58,243 nt of DNA from an uncultured Flammeovirgaceae bacterium (GCA_937899105.1 CALBPF010000226.1:1-58243); one strand, 5' to 3'. Shown: positions 38,201 to 47,342, numbered from the stretch's first letter. The notes: a model not told the origin generated them from the letters alone. Numbers and translations: made by a program.

Positions 38201-39802
38201 TGGGTCTGTTGCTACAACATAATACGTCCCCGGCTCTTCAAAAACACCTGTGCCACTCGCTTCGGCCGGGGTTTGATTTGACCAGCGAAGCGTTGCTCCG
38301 GTCGCATTTTGTCCCTGTGCTGTAGCCGTGTAAGTCACCGGAAAATCTTCCGGGCACCAATATTGTTGCTGGGGATCGACCTGAATAGTAAGATCAAAGT
38401 CAATGATGTCAACTGTGTTAGTCGCCGAGAGTGTGTCACCATTAATAACCACGCGCATGACTACATTGAATGTACCGGCCGCAGTATAAGTATATTGAGG
38501 ACTTACAGCATTCGATGTTCCGGCCATATCGCCGAAATCCCAGAATATGGACTCAATATCCGGAGTAACCTGTGGGAAAAAGTAAGTAGGTACATTAGCA
38601 CAGGTTCCCGAAAACTCAAAGTCAGCTGTTTCCAGCAAATTGTAGGGGGGCAGGAAAGCAGGGAATTGATTGGCTAAAAAGTCAATATCACCAAATGGCT
38701 GAGCTGCATATAGAACTTGAAGAATGTCGTTATTATCAGGATTTTCGATACGACCAACTTGAAACTCACCGTCCGAAGCTGCCTCGTAAATATGGTATAT
38801 GAAACCGTCAGGGGCTTTTTCCAAACCGAAGCTAGTTTGAATATCAGCAGTGATGACGATTTCGGATACAACCGGCGTTTGGGTAATATCGATTTTGATG
38901 ATTTCATCAGTTGCTACGCCAAAATTCCCTGAAATGTAGAGAGAATCTCCACTGGTAGTCCACTCGGTGTCATAGACCCTAATATTGGTTAGAGCGGATA
39001 GATCGAAACCGGCATCACTCAGTGTGCCGGTTGTAGTATCTATATCAAGAATGAAAATATTTTCACCCGGGTTTGAGGGTGATAGTGAGATTCTGTTTGT
39101 GCCCTCATGATAAGAAAAGTTAGCAATAGATGTAGGCGCTCCTGCGATGTTGGTGGCAGTAATAGGTGTACTTATGCCTGTAGCATCAATTTGGGTAATG
39201 TTAAAATCACTTGTTCCTAAATTATGTGTAATCAACCAAAAGCCGTCTCTTGTAGCATTTGAAACTATGATCATTCCCTCCGATAAAGTACCGGCGGGCA
39301 GGTTTGTTGTTTGATTGGTACTCGTCAAATTTCCATCAGATGGAAACGGGAACGTTGTAGCAAACGACGCACTTTGGTCAAAAACAGAACTGGCTATAGT
39401 ACCTGCATCATTAATAGTGAAGATGTAAATTCTGCTGTTATCTCCTTCCGGGTCGGCGGGATCATGGCAAATGGCTACAGATTGGTTTCTAACCAAACTG
39501 CCGTCTAAAGGATTCCCTGCATTTATAAGTACATCATTGAGATTATAGACGTTCACTCCGTCTGTGTAGAAAAGAACTTCGCTCTTAATAGGATCAGTGG
39601 CAACAGCGCCTCCGCCAAAATTCAATGCGTTGGGAAGCGTAATTTGTTCGGATAACAAATTCGGTCTTGGAAAACGGATGCTATTTGTATTATTCCCAAA
39701 AAACCAATTGATCTCAGCTGTATTTTGAGCTTGGGAAAAACCTAAAGCTCCGGTTAAAGCCACCAACAACAGACAAACCCTGCAAAACTGACTATGGGAC
39801 AT
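35249..39802 (-). CDS. Giant secreted protein with PKD and T9SS type B sorting domain
   Basis: 1517 residues: signal peptide (1-26, ending SQAQ), a long beta-propeller-like N-terminal region (about 27-390, with GNNTNSIRF and repeated IYIF/VYNL strands), a PKD domain (about 400-470, IFWDFGDMAGTSN), a second propeller-like region resembling the first (about 550-950, starting WYFGNNAGLDFNP), several Ig/SprB-like repeats, and a C-terminal CHU_C gliding-motility sorting domain (about 1420-1517; FQIYIFNRWGEMIFQSSN and WNGGYDNDPGRPLPGGAYAY). It is exported by Sec then T9SS and would sit on or leave the cell surface. The PorP/SprF gene starts 203 bases away in the divergent direction, the usual partner. 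Confidence 0.9.
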   Translation of the reverse strand: MSHSQFCRVCLLLVALTGALGFSQAQNTAEINWFFGNNTNSIRFPRPNLLSEQITLPNALNFGGGAVATDPIKSEVLFYTDGVNVYNLNDVLINAGNPLDGSLVRNQSVAICHDPADPEGDNSRIYIFTINDAGTIASSVFDQSASFATTFPFPSDGNLTSTNQTTNLPAGTLSEGMIIVSNATRDGFWLITHNLGTSDFNITQIDATGISTPITATNIAGAPTSIANFSYHEGTNRISLSPSNPGENIFILDIDTTTGTLSDAGFDLSALTNIRVYDTEWTTSGDSLYISGNFGVATDEIIKIDITQTPVVSEIVITADIQTSFGLEKAPDGFIYHIYEAASDGEFQVGRIENPDNNDILQVLYAAQPFGDIDFLANQFPAFLPPYNLLETADFEFSGTCANVPTYFFPQVTPDIESIFWDFGDMAGTSNAVSPQYTYTAAGTFNVVMRVVINGDTLSATNTVDIIDFDLTIQVDPQQQYWCPEDFPVTYTATAQGQNATGATLRWSNQTPAEASGTGVFEEPGTYYVVATDPSTGCEAYLEQQVFEYGTQNTFAFVWYFGNNAGLDFNPLFDVDNPGPITPIDPGGAEFNGGNLNDNAPAGAAVYCDGNGDPLIYSDGMQVYNRDNTLITSDLGGNDQASQSVLIVENPADATLYYVFFTQQVPDQTGSGIYDFSYAVYDLKELNGGGDLIRDAANNVVTTTLFNCNSERITGNANNVIIHEYGNNNFRVYPITAQGIGAPIISNVGRIHPFTNTAGQGYMKLSGDNRIAVALSEGINQNFVELFDFDPATGAITEVATLDLTPETGQVYGVEFSPDNEKVFATLRNSNGGTKIFWWDLIDNTVTPTELFDEAAMNATRVLVAEESGIDLGALQQGPNGTIYIANEGAGTLASIGNPTVAPVTKDPTTEFAYNLATPDFPNIGAGATSRIGLPNFINFQGSSTPTPGITVADACLNEQITFTVSNPLPDAVIEFYAIQVEDPNGVVSQSPTLDVANPTWIFTGTQTAGVYEVRFFILDNCSTVDSPAANNPEISNFTVNPLPDAVIVGTTPPGNCGEFTGSATVDFNDAGALTYSVSGPISVPSTVLTGPQTGVVIPNLGAGFYTLNVTIDATGCVQPFPFTVDDPTSYTVSLNEATQADCNGENGTLSFTFGGTGVPTDFDWTVTRQSDNVPVDSGDETRTTTNPINAGDYFIEVLNNADGCTVVDNGTITIPATISLTIDPGPYSACDVNEIAIDVTTDGSALIELREIIGNTISDVAASNFRVIGNNDSIVVENPGTGGTTFNYAVVAPGTLTGPCTNFAPITVSFDTSSPNPYPPRFALCPFELDSARRFAFLDNQPNGFSQVQWFDRDGVEIIQTSASGDTNFPNDYFFSPDGSVFIVAINQPISAVLTNISGCTTDAAIDIVEDCEGRINAPTAFYPNSQIQLNQQFIVFPFLVESEDFQIYIFNRWGEMIFQSSNLQEMQTTGWNGGYDNDPGRPLPGGAYAYKVEFRSQFEPEKGLIERRGGVNLIR

Positions 39803-40005
39803 TCCTGGTATTAAATTTTGTTTAGTTAAATAACTGCAAATGACGGTTCTGATTGTGCAGCAATAAAAAAATGATTGCGTTAATTACTAATTTATACAAT
39901 AAACGACAAAATGACGTTAACGATAAAAGTTAGTTTCTATATTTTTGGTTCTGATTAACAGAACATTTTAATTTATACTTTGTGGCTTAAAATGACGGGC
40001 ACTGC

Positions 40006-41049
40006 ATGAGAAAAGGTCTTTTAATTTTTATTACTCTATTGGCAGTATTGCCGCTTACAATTCAAGGCCAGGACCCACAGTTTTCACAGTTCTATGCGGC
40101 TCCATTATATTTGAATCCCGCTTTTGCCGGAGCAACCCAGCAAACTCGTGTAGGCCTCAACTATAGGAATCAATGGCCTTCCATAGATGCTAATTTTGTT
40201 ACTACTTCGGCTTATATTGATCATTTTATTGAAGATAAGAACAGCGGTATCGGGTTGTTAATTATGCGGGACCGCGAAGGACAGGCAGGATTAAAGTCTA
40301 CTTCCGTGGGTCTTCAGTATGCTTATCAATTGTATCTAACCGATTGGCTTACCTTTCGGCCGGGGGTACAAGTAGCCTGGTTTAACAGGAATATTAATTT
40401 TGCCGATCTCACGTTTGGAGATCAATTCAATCCACTGACAGGGGAAATAGAAAACCCTTCTGCTGAAACTTTCGGGGGGCTGAGCAAAAACTTCTTCGAT
40501 CTTTCTTTTGGCGGTATTCTATATACCGGTAATGCGTGGTTAGGGGTGGCAGCGCATCACATTAATACGCCTAATCAGGCTTTTGACGATGGTTCCGACC
40601 CTAACGAACTACCGTCTAAACTTAGTTTTCATGGCGGAGTTAAAATACTCTTTAAGCCAGGTGTAATGGGTAGCGGTTTTTATGCCAGGCCCCAGGAAAG
40701 GAGCCTGAGTCCTACCTTTCAATATAAAACTCAAGGTGAGTTCGATCAGCTGGATTTGGGCCTCTACCTTACTCTTGAGCCCTTGATCTTTGGTGCATGG
40801 TATAGGGGACTTCCTTTTAAAACTCTGGAAGGGTTTAATAATAATGAATCCATTGTGATGCTAGTAGGGTTCACAAAGAAAAGACCTAAAGATGCGCTCA
40901 ATATCGGCTATAGCTATGATTACACGATCTCGCGCTTAGGTTCAGGCAGCGGAGGCGCCCATGAAGTGTCTATTTCTTATACATGGTCCACAAAAGATCC
41001 CCGTAAACCACCAAAACATATCATGCAGATCCCTTGCCCTGACTTTTAG
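40006..41049 (+). CDS. PorP/SprF-family type IX secretion membrane protein
   Basis: 347 residues with a signal peptide (1-21) and the family pattern of a small outer-membrane beta barrel: QDPQFSQFYAAPLYLNPAFAG at the N-terminus is diagnostic, GLNYRNQWPS follows and the C-terminus ends in the VSISYTW strand. By family knowledge SprF-type proteins are needed for surface display of the type B cargo encoded beside them, here the 1517-residue protein on the other strand. Confidence 0.93.
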   Translation: MRKGLLIFITLLAVLPLTIQGQDPQFSQFYAAPLYLNPAFAGATQQTRVGLNYRNQWPSIDANFVTTSAYIDHFIEDKNSGIGLLIMRDREGQAGLKSTSVGLQYAYQLYLTDWLTFRPGVQVAWFNRNINFADLTFGDQFNPLTGEIENPSAETFGGLSKNFFDLSFGGILYTGNAWLGVAAHHINTPNQAFDDGSDPNELPSKLSFHGGVKILFKPGVMGSGFYARPQERSLSPTFQYKTQGEFDQLDLGLYLTLEPLIFGAWYRGLPFKTLEGFNNNESIVMLVGFTKKRPKDALNIGYSYDYTISRLGSGSGGAHEVSISYTWSTKDPRKPPKHIMQIPCPDF

Positions 41050-41160
41050 GATTTTAACCTCATGATTAACTTTGCTTTCGGTATTCGGTGTTATAATCTT
41101 TTCACCAGTGTAATCTTACATTTTGATTTTGACATTTGACCATTGTTATTTGCAGGTACT

Positions 41161-41505
41161 ATGGCGAAAAAAAATAATTGGAAAAATAGGGAAGGGGTAG
41201 TGTATTCTACTAATCCGGATTTTGAATACAACCATTTTGCTGCTGCGTTACAAGATACAGTGGCGCCTTCGAGTCAATCTTTAAGAGTGGAATTGGACAA
41301 AAAAGTAAGAGGAGGGAAGCAAGTAACGCTTATCACTGGTTTTGTAGGTAAGCCCGAAGATTTAAAGGAACTCGGTAAGCTGCTCAAATCAAAGTGCGGT
41401 GTAGGGGGTTCTGCTAAAGATGGTGAAATTCTAATTCAGGGTGATTTTAGAAACAAAGTATCCGAAATTCTTACAAAAGAAGGGTACCGCACCCAGGTCA
41501 TCTAA
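41161..41505 (+). CDS. SUI1/eIF1-like translation factor (YciH family)
   Basis: 114 residues from the ATG at 41161; a TTG 18 bases earlier is less likely. The C-terminal SUI1 domain is clear: GGKQVTLITGFVG, then LGKLLKSKCGVGGSAKDGEI and IQGDFRNKVSEIL. It probably acts on ribosome start-site selection, though the bacterial role is not essential where tested. It converges with the TPR kinase with a 4-base overlap. Confidence 0.93.
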   Translation: MAKKNNWKNREGVVYSTNPDFEYNHFAAALQDTVAPSSQSLRVELDKKVRGGKQVTLITGFVGKPEDLKELGKLLKSKCGVGGSAKDGEILIQGDFRNKVSEILTKEGYRTQVI

Positions 41506-43427
41506 CTTACTTCTTCCAATTGAGGCTGCCAAAGGGGAAGGCTGACAGTTATGGTGGTCCCCATACCTTCATCACTTTCAATAGCTAAAATACCCTTATT
41601 CAACTCGGTAAATTCTTTGACCAGTTGTAGACCCAGGCCTAATCCTTTTTCACCTTTTGTACCCCAGCTGCGCTTATACTGATTTGAATGCAATAGTTCT
41701 GATAATTTTTCTTTAGGGATACCTATTCCGGTATCTTGTACTTTTATTGCGGCTATGTCATCCAATACATTAACGGATAGTTGAATAGTACCCCCAGCGG
41801 AGGTGAACTTTAAGGCATTGCTCACCAAATTACGAAGGATTGTTTTTGTGGAATTAAGATCAACCCATAAATAGGTAGTTGTATCAATGGATGATTCTAA
41901 AGTGATCTCTTTAGCAGCGGCCATATTTTCAAAAAGAGTGATCAATTCATTGGCTATATTCTGCAGGTCCAATTTTTGCGGTTTGTAAGGGATAGCCCCG
42001 CGTTGTGCAACCGTCCAGTCTAATAGATTGGTAAGAAGAGTTGATAAGTTATTTACTGATTTATCAAACTGAACATTTAACTCTTTCAGTTCTTCGATAT
42101 TATTATCTTCCAAGCTGAACCTGATAAGTGTTGAAAAGCCTTTAAAAGAATTGACAGGTCCGAGCAGGTCATGGGAAACAATAGAGAGAAATTTTTCACG
42201 GGTTTCATTGAGAGCCTCTAACTGGTCACGCTGTGCTTCTATTTCTTCTTTTTGCTCTTGTAACAATTGATTTGTAAGCTGTCTGCGTTTATTGTTACGA
42301 TAATATACGAAGGCGATAAAAGCAAGTAATAGTATTACCACGGCCATGGAGGCGGATACAATGTATTGAATGAGTCGCTGACTTTCAAGCAGGTCTATTT
42401 CCACTTGTTTTTGTGAAACCTCATACTCGGTACGAAGATCAGCCATTTTCCGAATAGTTTCTTCATTGTTTATGCTATCGCGGTAGGCAAGGTACTGGCT
42501 TTGGTAGGAGTAAGCATTTTTAAAGTCTTCGTTTTGTTGGTAGAGTTCAGATAGTTTTAGGCTGGCATCACGAATTTGTTCTTTGAGACCGTTTTTCATT
42601 GATACCTCTAAACTGCGATATGCATATTCTAAGGCTTTGGGCATATTACCCTTTTCTTTGTAAATATCAGCCATGTACGTGTCGTAGACAGCGATGGGAT
42701 AGAAATCACCAAGTTGGGTTAATATTTCGGTAGCCTTATTAAGATTTTCCTCAGCCAAAAGGTGTTGACCTTGTTCTGCATATACCAGTCCGATATTTCC
42801 AAGGTTGTACGCAGATCCTATTTTGAAATCTAATAATTTAAAAATTCTGCTGGATTCCTCAAAATAAACTAAGGCAGTGTCCATGGTTTTGATTGTCCTA
42901 TATAATTCGCCCGTATTCATTAGACTCTTGGCCAAATTAATGGAGTCTTTAGCTTCTCTAAATTTTAGTAATGCATTATTGTAGTATTCAAGAGCGGTTT
43001 TATAATTTTTTTCGACTCTATACACTGTGCCAAGAGCGCTGAATGCGCCGGCAATACCTAAGCTATAGTTGATATTTTCAGCCGCTTCTGCGCTTTTAAA
43101 GTAAGATTCAATTGCCTTATCTAGGTCTCCTTTTTTACGATAAGCGTGACCTTGATTTAGATAGCCACGATGCATCCATAGATAATCAGATTTGTTGGAC
43201 GATAAGCGTATTAGAATATTTGAGTAATAAATAATAGAATCAACTTGAGTATGATTAGCTGCAATATCCCTAATTAACCTAAGTTCCGCTGAGTCGTGAT
43301 ATGAACGCCCCCTAAATACTTGAACTAAACTATCGGCGAGATTTTGATCTTGCCCTCTAATTTGTTTTGGGAATATTGTAATAAAGCCCATCAACATCAA
43401 ATGAAGGACTTTTGCCTTTACATTCAT
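41502..43427 (-). CDS. TPR-repeat HisKA sensor histidine kinase
   Basis: 641 residues: signal peptide (1-25), about six TPRs (60-310; YYNNALLKFREAKDSINLAK), one membrane helix (about 353-375), a coiled coil, a HisKA domain with KFLSIVSHDLLGPVNSFKGF (His419) and a HATPase (LVSNALKFTSAGGTI, VQDTGIGIPKEKL, KGLGLGLQLVKEF). All catalytic boxes are intact. It has no fused or adjacent regulator. It follows a 116-residue protein gene by 5 bases, so the two are likely cotranscribed. Confidence 0.93.
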   Translation of the reverse strand: MNVKAKVLHLMLMGFITIFPKQIRGQDQNLADSLVQVFRGRSYHDSAELRLIRDIAANHTQVDSIIYYSNILIRLSSNKSDYLWMHRGYLNQGHAYRKKGDLDKAIESYFKSAEAAENINYSLGIAGAFSALGTVYRVEKNYKTALEYYNNALLKFREAKDSINLAKSLMNTGELYRTIKTMDTALVYFEESSRIFKLLDFKIGSAYNLGNIGLVYAEQGQHLLAEENLNKATEILTQLGDFYPIAVYDTYMADIYKEKGNMPKALEYAYRSLEVSMKNGLKEQIRDASLKLSELYQQNEDFKNAYSYQSQYLAYRDSINNEETIRKMADLRTEYEVSQKQVEIDLLESQRLIQYIVSASMAVVILLLAFIAFVYYRNNKRRQLTNQLLQEQKEEIEAQRDQLEALNETREKFLSIVSHDLLGPVNSFKGFSTLIRFSLEDNNIEELKELNVQFDKSVNNLSTLLTNLLDWTVAQRGAIPYKPQKLDLQNIANELITLFENMAAAKEITLESSIDTTTYLWVDLNSTKTILRNLVSNALKFTSAGGTIQLSVNVLDDIAAIKVQDTGIGIPKEKLSELLHSNQYKRSWGTKGEKGLGLGLQLVKEFTELNKGILAIESDEGMGTTITVSLPLWQPQLEEVS

Positions 43428-43432
43428 TTCTT

Positions 43433-43783
43433 TTAGGTTTGAACATCCAACTCAGGATCATCGGTGTAAGGCGTACCATCAATCTCATATTCGATACTGT
43501 AAAACTCGTTTCCGGATGCGTTGGTACTCACTGTGCCCTGCCATTCACTGTCTGAGACCTTACTCGGGCCACTACTGAAAATATTTTGATTTCCTGGTTC
43601 GTCTTTTTCGCTTATTCCAGTAATCTTGGTTATTCCTCCACCCTCTTTAAGTTTCCAGGTTACTGAGTCTCCGCGACTTACATTGGTGGTTATAGTGTTA
43701 TTTCCGGAATTACCTTCATTATCTTCAAGATACAAACCAGTTCCTGAGGATTGCTTACTAATCCAAATAGTTTCTGCTCCCAT
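43433..43783 (-). CDS. Small conserved-looking beta-rich protein upstream of kinase
   Basis: 116 residues with no signal peptide and no membrane helix. The composition is rich in Gly, Ser, Thr and Asn with strand-like alternation: ETIWISKQSSGTGLYLEDN, TNVSRGDSVTWKLKEGGGI, ending YEIDGTPYTDDPELDVQT. It looks like a single beta sandwich, perhaps cupredoxin-like in topology, without copper ligands. I recognise similar proteins in Bacteroidota but no function. It lies 5 bases upstream of the TPR kinase on the same strand, and so could be its ligand or accessory protein. Confidence 0.7.
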   Translation of the reverse strand: MGAETIWISKQSSGTGLYLEDNEGNSGNNTITTNVSRGDSVTWKLKEGGGITKITGISEKDEPGNQNIFSSGPSKVSDSEWQGTVSTNASGNEFYSIEYEIDGTPYTDDPELDVQT

Positions 43784-43888
43784 AGTAATTTTTGATTATA
43801 ATTTTAAATTTATACTAAAAGACCTTATAATTCTTCATTTCTCCAAACTAAACAAGCTTGTTTGTCAGGCGAATGTAACTTTTTGAGT

Positions 43889-43930
43889 GATTCAGTTCAG
43901 TTTCGGTATGTCAATATCCCGATTCAGTCA
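43889..43930 (+). promoter_or_regulatory. Candidate LytTR-type repeats upstream of the first triple-module gene
   Basis: GATTCAGT occurs at 43889 and 43921, and TTCGGT at 43902-43907 is offset 21 bases from TTCAGT at 43923-43928. CCCGATTCAGTCA (43918-43930) recurs exactly upstream of the paralogue at 47234. Confidence 0.45.
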
Positions 43931-43994
43931 TTAATAACTCATCGTGGGGCTTATAAATGCAACTTTGTCCTGCATATTTGCGCTTATTTGTAAC

Positions 43995-45266
43995 ATGGAG
44001 TTCGTAGATAAATTGATTATACTGATTGAAAGATACAAGAGAGCTGTACAACTCAGCGCGGGTATAATCATTGCACTGATCATAACCATTACTCAGGCGA
44101 AAGCTCAGAATACAGAAGGATTTATGTATGGTAAGGTTTTTACAAGAGATAATACTTACCAGGGTCAATTAAGGTGGGGTAAGGAAGAGGCCTATTGGAA
44201 TGACCACTTTAATTCTTCAAAGGTGTCCAATCGAAATCGTCAATACGGACCTAGGAAAAGGGAGGATAACGATGATTCCTGGTCAAACTTCGATTGGAGT
44301 TTTTCGAGCATTTGGGAGAATAAGAGCAGTTCAAGCCATCAGTTTGTTACTCAGTTTGGCGATATTGCTGAGATAGAAAACGTGAGTGACAGCAGAGCTA
44401 TAATTGTACTTAAGAATGGTGAAGAGGTTGAAGTAGGTTCACAGGGGTACAACGATTTAAGCCCGTCTATACGGATCCTAGATGATGAATTGGGAGAACT
44501 TTCTGTTAAATGGAGTAGGGTGGAGCGTGTACTATTTCTACCTGCACCGTCAAACCTGCGCCCATCTTTTGGTCAGGCCCTTTATGGTACAGTCAATATT
44601 TATCGCAAAGGAGACTTAACTGGTTATATTCAATGGGACCATGATGAACGCATAAGCACGGATAAACTGGATGGCGATACTAGAGATGGTGATGTTTCCA
44701 TATCTTTTGGTAAGATAAGGAAAATAGAAAGTGGCCGTGGTGGTTCTGATGTAGAATTACTGGATGGTAGAACCTTTTACCTTACTGGTTCCAACGATGT
44801 AAATTCGGGAAATCGCGGGATAATCGTGACCGTTGAGGGTGTCGGAAAGATTGATATTCCATGGAAGGTATTCAATACAGTTACCTTTGATCCGGCATGG
44901 AAGTCAAGCGGAAAACCGTACTCTTCCTATAACCCGCCAAAGCCTTTGATCGGAACGGTGTACACCTACAACGACGATGAAATTTCAGGACGCATAGTAT
45001 TCGACTTGGATGAAGCTATGAATATAGAGTTCTTGGAAGGTAGAGATGATGAAATCGAATATCGTATCCCGTTTAGAAACATTAAGAGCATCAAGCCTAA
45101 AAACTATAACTATTCACAACTAAAGCTTCGCAATGGTGATACACTACTGTTAGGTGATGGCCGTGATGTATCAGATAATAATGACGGACTACTGATATTC
45201 CAAAAAGGATCAAGAGATCCGGAATACATCTCATGGAAAAAAATCGATGAGATTGTTTTTGATTAG
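43995..45266 (+). CDS. Secreted triple-module protein, unrecognised family (copy 1)
   Basis: 423 residues from the ATG at 43995 (an in-frame ATG at 43944 is less likely). A basic start and a hydrophobic segment ending QAKAQ form an unusually long signal peptide. The rest is three repeats of a beta-rich module of about 110-130 residues, each with G-x(4,8)-G-x-[IL]-x-[WF]-[GD]-x-x-E (RWGKEE, QWDHDE, VFDLDE), an acidic Gly/Asp loop, a strand F-x-[KN]-I-[KR]-x-I, and a closing N-x-G-[IL]-[IL]-[VI] then W/F strand (WSRVERVLF, WKVFNTVTF, WKKIDEIVF). I do not recognise the family. Copy 2 lies at 47343 with the LytS/LytTR pair between them, all in one direction. Confidence 0.8.
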   Translation: MEFVDKLIILIERYKRAVQLSAGIIIALIITITQAKAQNTEGFMYGKVFTRDNTYQGQLRWGKEEAYWNDHFNSSKVSNRNRQYGPRKREDNDDSWSNFDWSFSSIWENKSSSSHQFVTQFGDIAEIENVSDSRAIIVLKNGEEVEVGSQGYNDLSPSIRILDDELGELSVKWSRVERVLFLPAPSNLRPSFGQALYGTVNIYRKGDLTGYIQWDHDERISTDKLDGDTRDGDVSISFGKIRKIESGRGGSDVELLDGRTFYLTGSNDVNSGNRGIIVTVEGVGKIDIPWKVFNTVTFDPAWKSSGKPYSSYNPPKPLIGTVYTYNDDEISGRIVFDLDEAMNIEFLEGRDDEIEYRIPFRNIKSIKPKNYNYSQLKLRNGDTLLLGDGRDVSDNNDGLLIFQKGSRDPEYISWKKIDEIVFD

Positions 45267-45349
45267 TTTGTCAGATATCGAGCTTTAGTCGAAAATTCAG
45301 GAAAGCCGTCTGACCGCTATACGGGGTCGTATGATTAGATTTTATCATT

Positions 45350-46381
45350 TTGTCGAAATTCAAAAAGCAATATTTAAAGTACGGATCTGTTCTCTTCATA
45401 ATAGTTGCGGAGTTGCTTGCTTATTTTTTTGCAACAGAATTAGGGATAGAAACCACTCTTGTAATTACAGTAAGCTGGTTCACCACGGTTGTTATTCTCT
45501 TATGGCTGGGAAATCAATTAATTACGCAACAATTTAATAAATACTTTCCGTGGCTTAAATATGGTACAAAAAGATTTTATGCGCATCTATCTGTAGGAAT
45601 TATTTATTCTTTGGTAGTAACAAACATTACCTACGTAGTTTTCAAAGTATTGCTTACCGCCGATCCGCCCGTTTATGAGCAGATTATTGTTATGAACACC
45701 TTTGGCTTGGCTATTTTTATTCCCTTATTTTCTATTTATTTCAGCGTTCACTTTCTCAATCAATGGAAAGAGTCCGAGCTGGTAGCAGAGAAATTCAAGA
45801 AGGAGACTGTTCATGCTGAGCTCGTTTCATTAAAAAACCATCTGGATCCTCATTTCTTGTTCAATAATCTAAATATCCTCTCTTCATTGATCGACAAAGA
45901 CAAAGGACTTTCTAAGGACTTTTTAGACAACTTTGCAGAGGTATATCGAGTAATCTTGAAATCAAAGGATGAGGACTTGATTTCGCTGGATGAGGAATTG
46001 CAATTCATTGAATCCTACGTCTATCTCTTAAAAACAAGGTTTGAAGATAACATTCGCTTTGATATACAAATTAAAGCTGATGATAGGTTTAAAATGCTAC
46101 CGCCTTTGACGTTACAATTACTGGTGGAGAACGCTATAAAACATAACATTATTAGTGAAAAGCGGCCCCTCCTGGTTTCTATCAAATCAGACGAAGGTAA
46201 CTTCCTGGTTGTAGAGAACTCACTTTACAGAAAGCCTGATGAGCTCAAAGAAGTGGGCGGTAGTGGTTTAGACAACATTAGAAAAAGGTACAATTATTTT
46301 AGTGATGCCAAGGTACACGTTGAAGACAATAATGACCTATTTAAGGTAGTAGTACCACTACTTGAAGTTGAAACGGTATGA
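45350..46381 (+). CDS. LytS-type sensor histidine kinase
   Basis: 343 residues from a TTG start (no ATG fits). Four membrane helices (about 12-140) lead to the His_kinase domain with HLDPHFLFNNLN (His168) and a HATPase with LVENAIKHNI and GGSGLDNIRKRY. Sensing would be through the membrane part, as no extracellular domain is present. It overlaps the regulator gene by 4 bases (ATGA). It is the functional-looking kinase of the first LytS/LytTR pair. Confidence 0.92.
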   Translation: MSKFKKQYLKYGSVLFIIVAELLAYFFATELGIETTLVITVSWFTTVVILLWLGNQLITQQFNKYFPWLKYGTKRFYAHLSVGIIYSLVVTNITYVVFKVLLTADPPVYEQIIVMNTFGLAIFIPLFSIYFSVHFLNQWKESELVAEKFKKETVHAELVSLKNHLDPHFLFNNLNILSSLIDKDKGLSKDFLDNFAEVYRVILKSKDEDLISLDEELQFIESYVYLLKTRFEDNIRFDIQIKADDRFKMLPPLTLQLLVENAIKHNIISEKRPLLVSIKSDEGNFLVVENSLYRKPDELKEVGGSGLDNIRKRYNYFSDAKVHVEDNNDLFKVVVPLLEVETV

Positions 46382-47139
46382 ATATTCTGATCATAGAAGA
46401 CGAAACACTGGCTGCCGAAAAGCTTGAAAACCTTTTGAAGGAATTAGATGCTTCGGTTAATATATTGGGTAAGCTTAAATCAATCGAAACTGTTACAGAC
46501 TGGTTTGAATCAAGTGGCGATAAACCTGATTTGATTATTAGCGATATAAGGTTGCTCGACGGTTTGAGCTTTGAAATATTCAAACAAGTTGATTATAAAG
46601 GAGCTGTTATTTTTACCACCGCTTATGACCAATATGCTATAAAGGCCTTTGAAGTAAATAGCATTGATTATTTACTTAAACCGGTTCAAAAAGAGAAGTT
46701 AAAAAACAGTCTTGAAAAATTTAAGTCGTTAAACTCTGCCATGGAATCACCCTTTCCTTATGAAGAACTTGTGGCCATGATAAAGGGCCAACAGCAAGAG
46801 TATAAGTCACGATTCATGGTTCGTACAGGAAATAAGATTGTCGCTGTACCGGTAGAAAAGATTAGCTACTTCTACAGTCAAAATAAGCTTACATACATTG
46901 TAACGCATGACAACAAGAAATATCCACTAGATCAGCCACTCGAAGTCATTGATAAACAGCTTGATCCTAAACAATTCTTCAGAGCGAACCGCCAGTTCAT
47001 CATCACTTTTGAAAGCGTAGATGAGATTCACCCCTATTTCAAAGGTCGTGTAAAGATCAACTTAAAACATCAGCCCGATGAGGAGATCATTATAAGCGCT
47101 GAGAAAAGCCCGGAGTTTAAGAAATGGCTTGATAACTAG
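46378..47139 (+). CDS. LytTR-family response regulator
   Basis: 253 residues: receiver (1-120) with the acidic pair IEDE, phosphoacceptor Asp56 in ISDIRLLDG and YLLKP Lys, then a LytTR DNA-binding domain (about 145-253; RFMVRTGNKIVAVPVEKISY, FFRANRQFIITFESV). It would bind direct repeats at 21-bp offset after phosphorylation by the coupled kinase. The flanking triple-module genes are the obvious candidates for control. Confidence 0.94.
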   Translation: MNILIIEDETLAAEKLENLLKELDASVNILGKLKSIETVTDWFESSGDKPDLIISDIRLLDGLSFEIFKQVDYKGAVIFTTAYDQYAIKAFEVNSIDYLLKPVQKEKLKNSLEKFKSLNSAMESPFPYEELVAMIKGQQQEYKSRFMVRTGNKIVAVPVEKISYFYSQNKLTYIVTHDNKKYPLDQPLEVIDKQLDPKQFFRANRQFIITFESVDEIHPYFKGRVKINLKHQPDEEIIISAEKSPEFKKWLDN

Positions 47140-47233
47140 TCCCTTAGTATCAAGTTAATCATAGTATTAAGTAGAAATTCAAAGTTTTAAGAAGTTCTCA
47201 ATACTTCGTAGTTAACACTCGGGGCCACCTTTT

Positions 47234-47267
47234 CCCGATTCAGTCAGCCTATAGTCCGATTCGTCAG
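47234..47267 (+). promoter_or_regulatory. Candidate LytTR-type direct repeat upstream of the second triple-module gene
   Basis: CCGATTCAGTCAG (47235-47247) is repeated as CCGATTCGTCAG (47256-47267) at an offset of exactly 21 bases, two helical turns. The first copy with its leading C is identical over 13 bases to 43918-43930. Confidence 0.55.
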
Positions 47268-47342
47268 AATACTATTTAATTATAGATATACTCCAGCCAT
47301 CTTTGATCTATCAAAACAACAACGCAACATTTCCAAGGTCAA

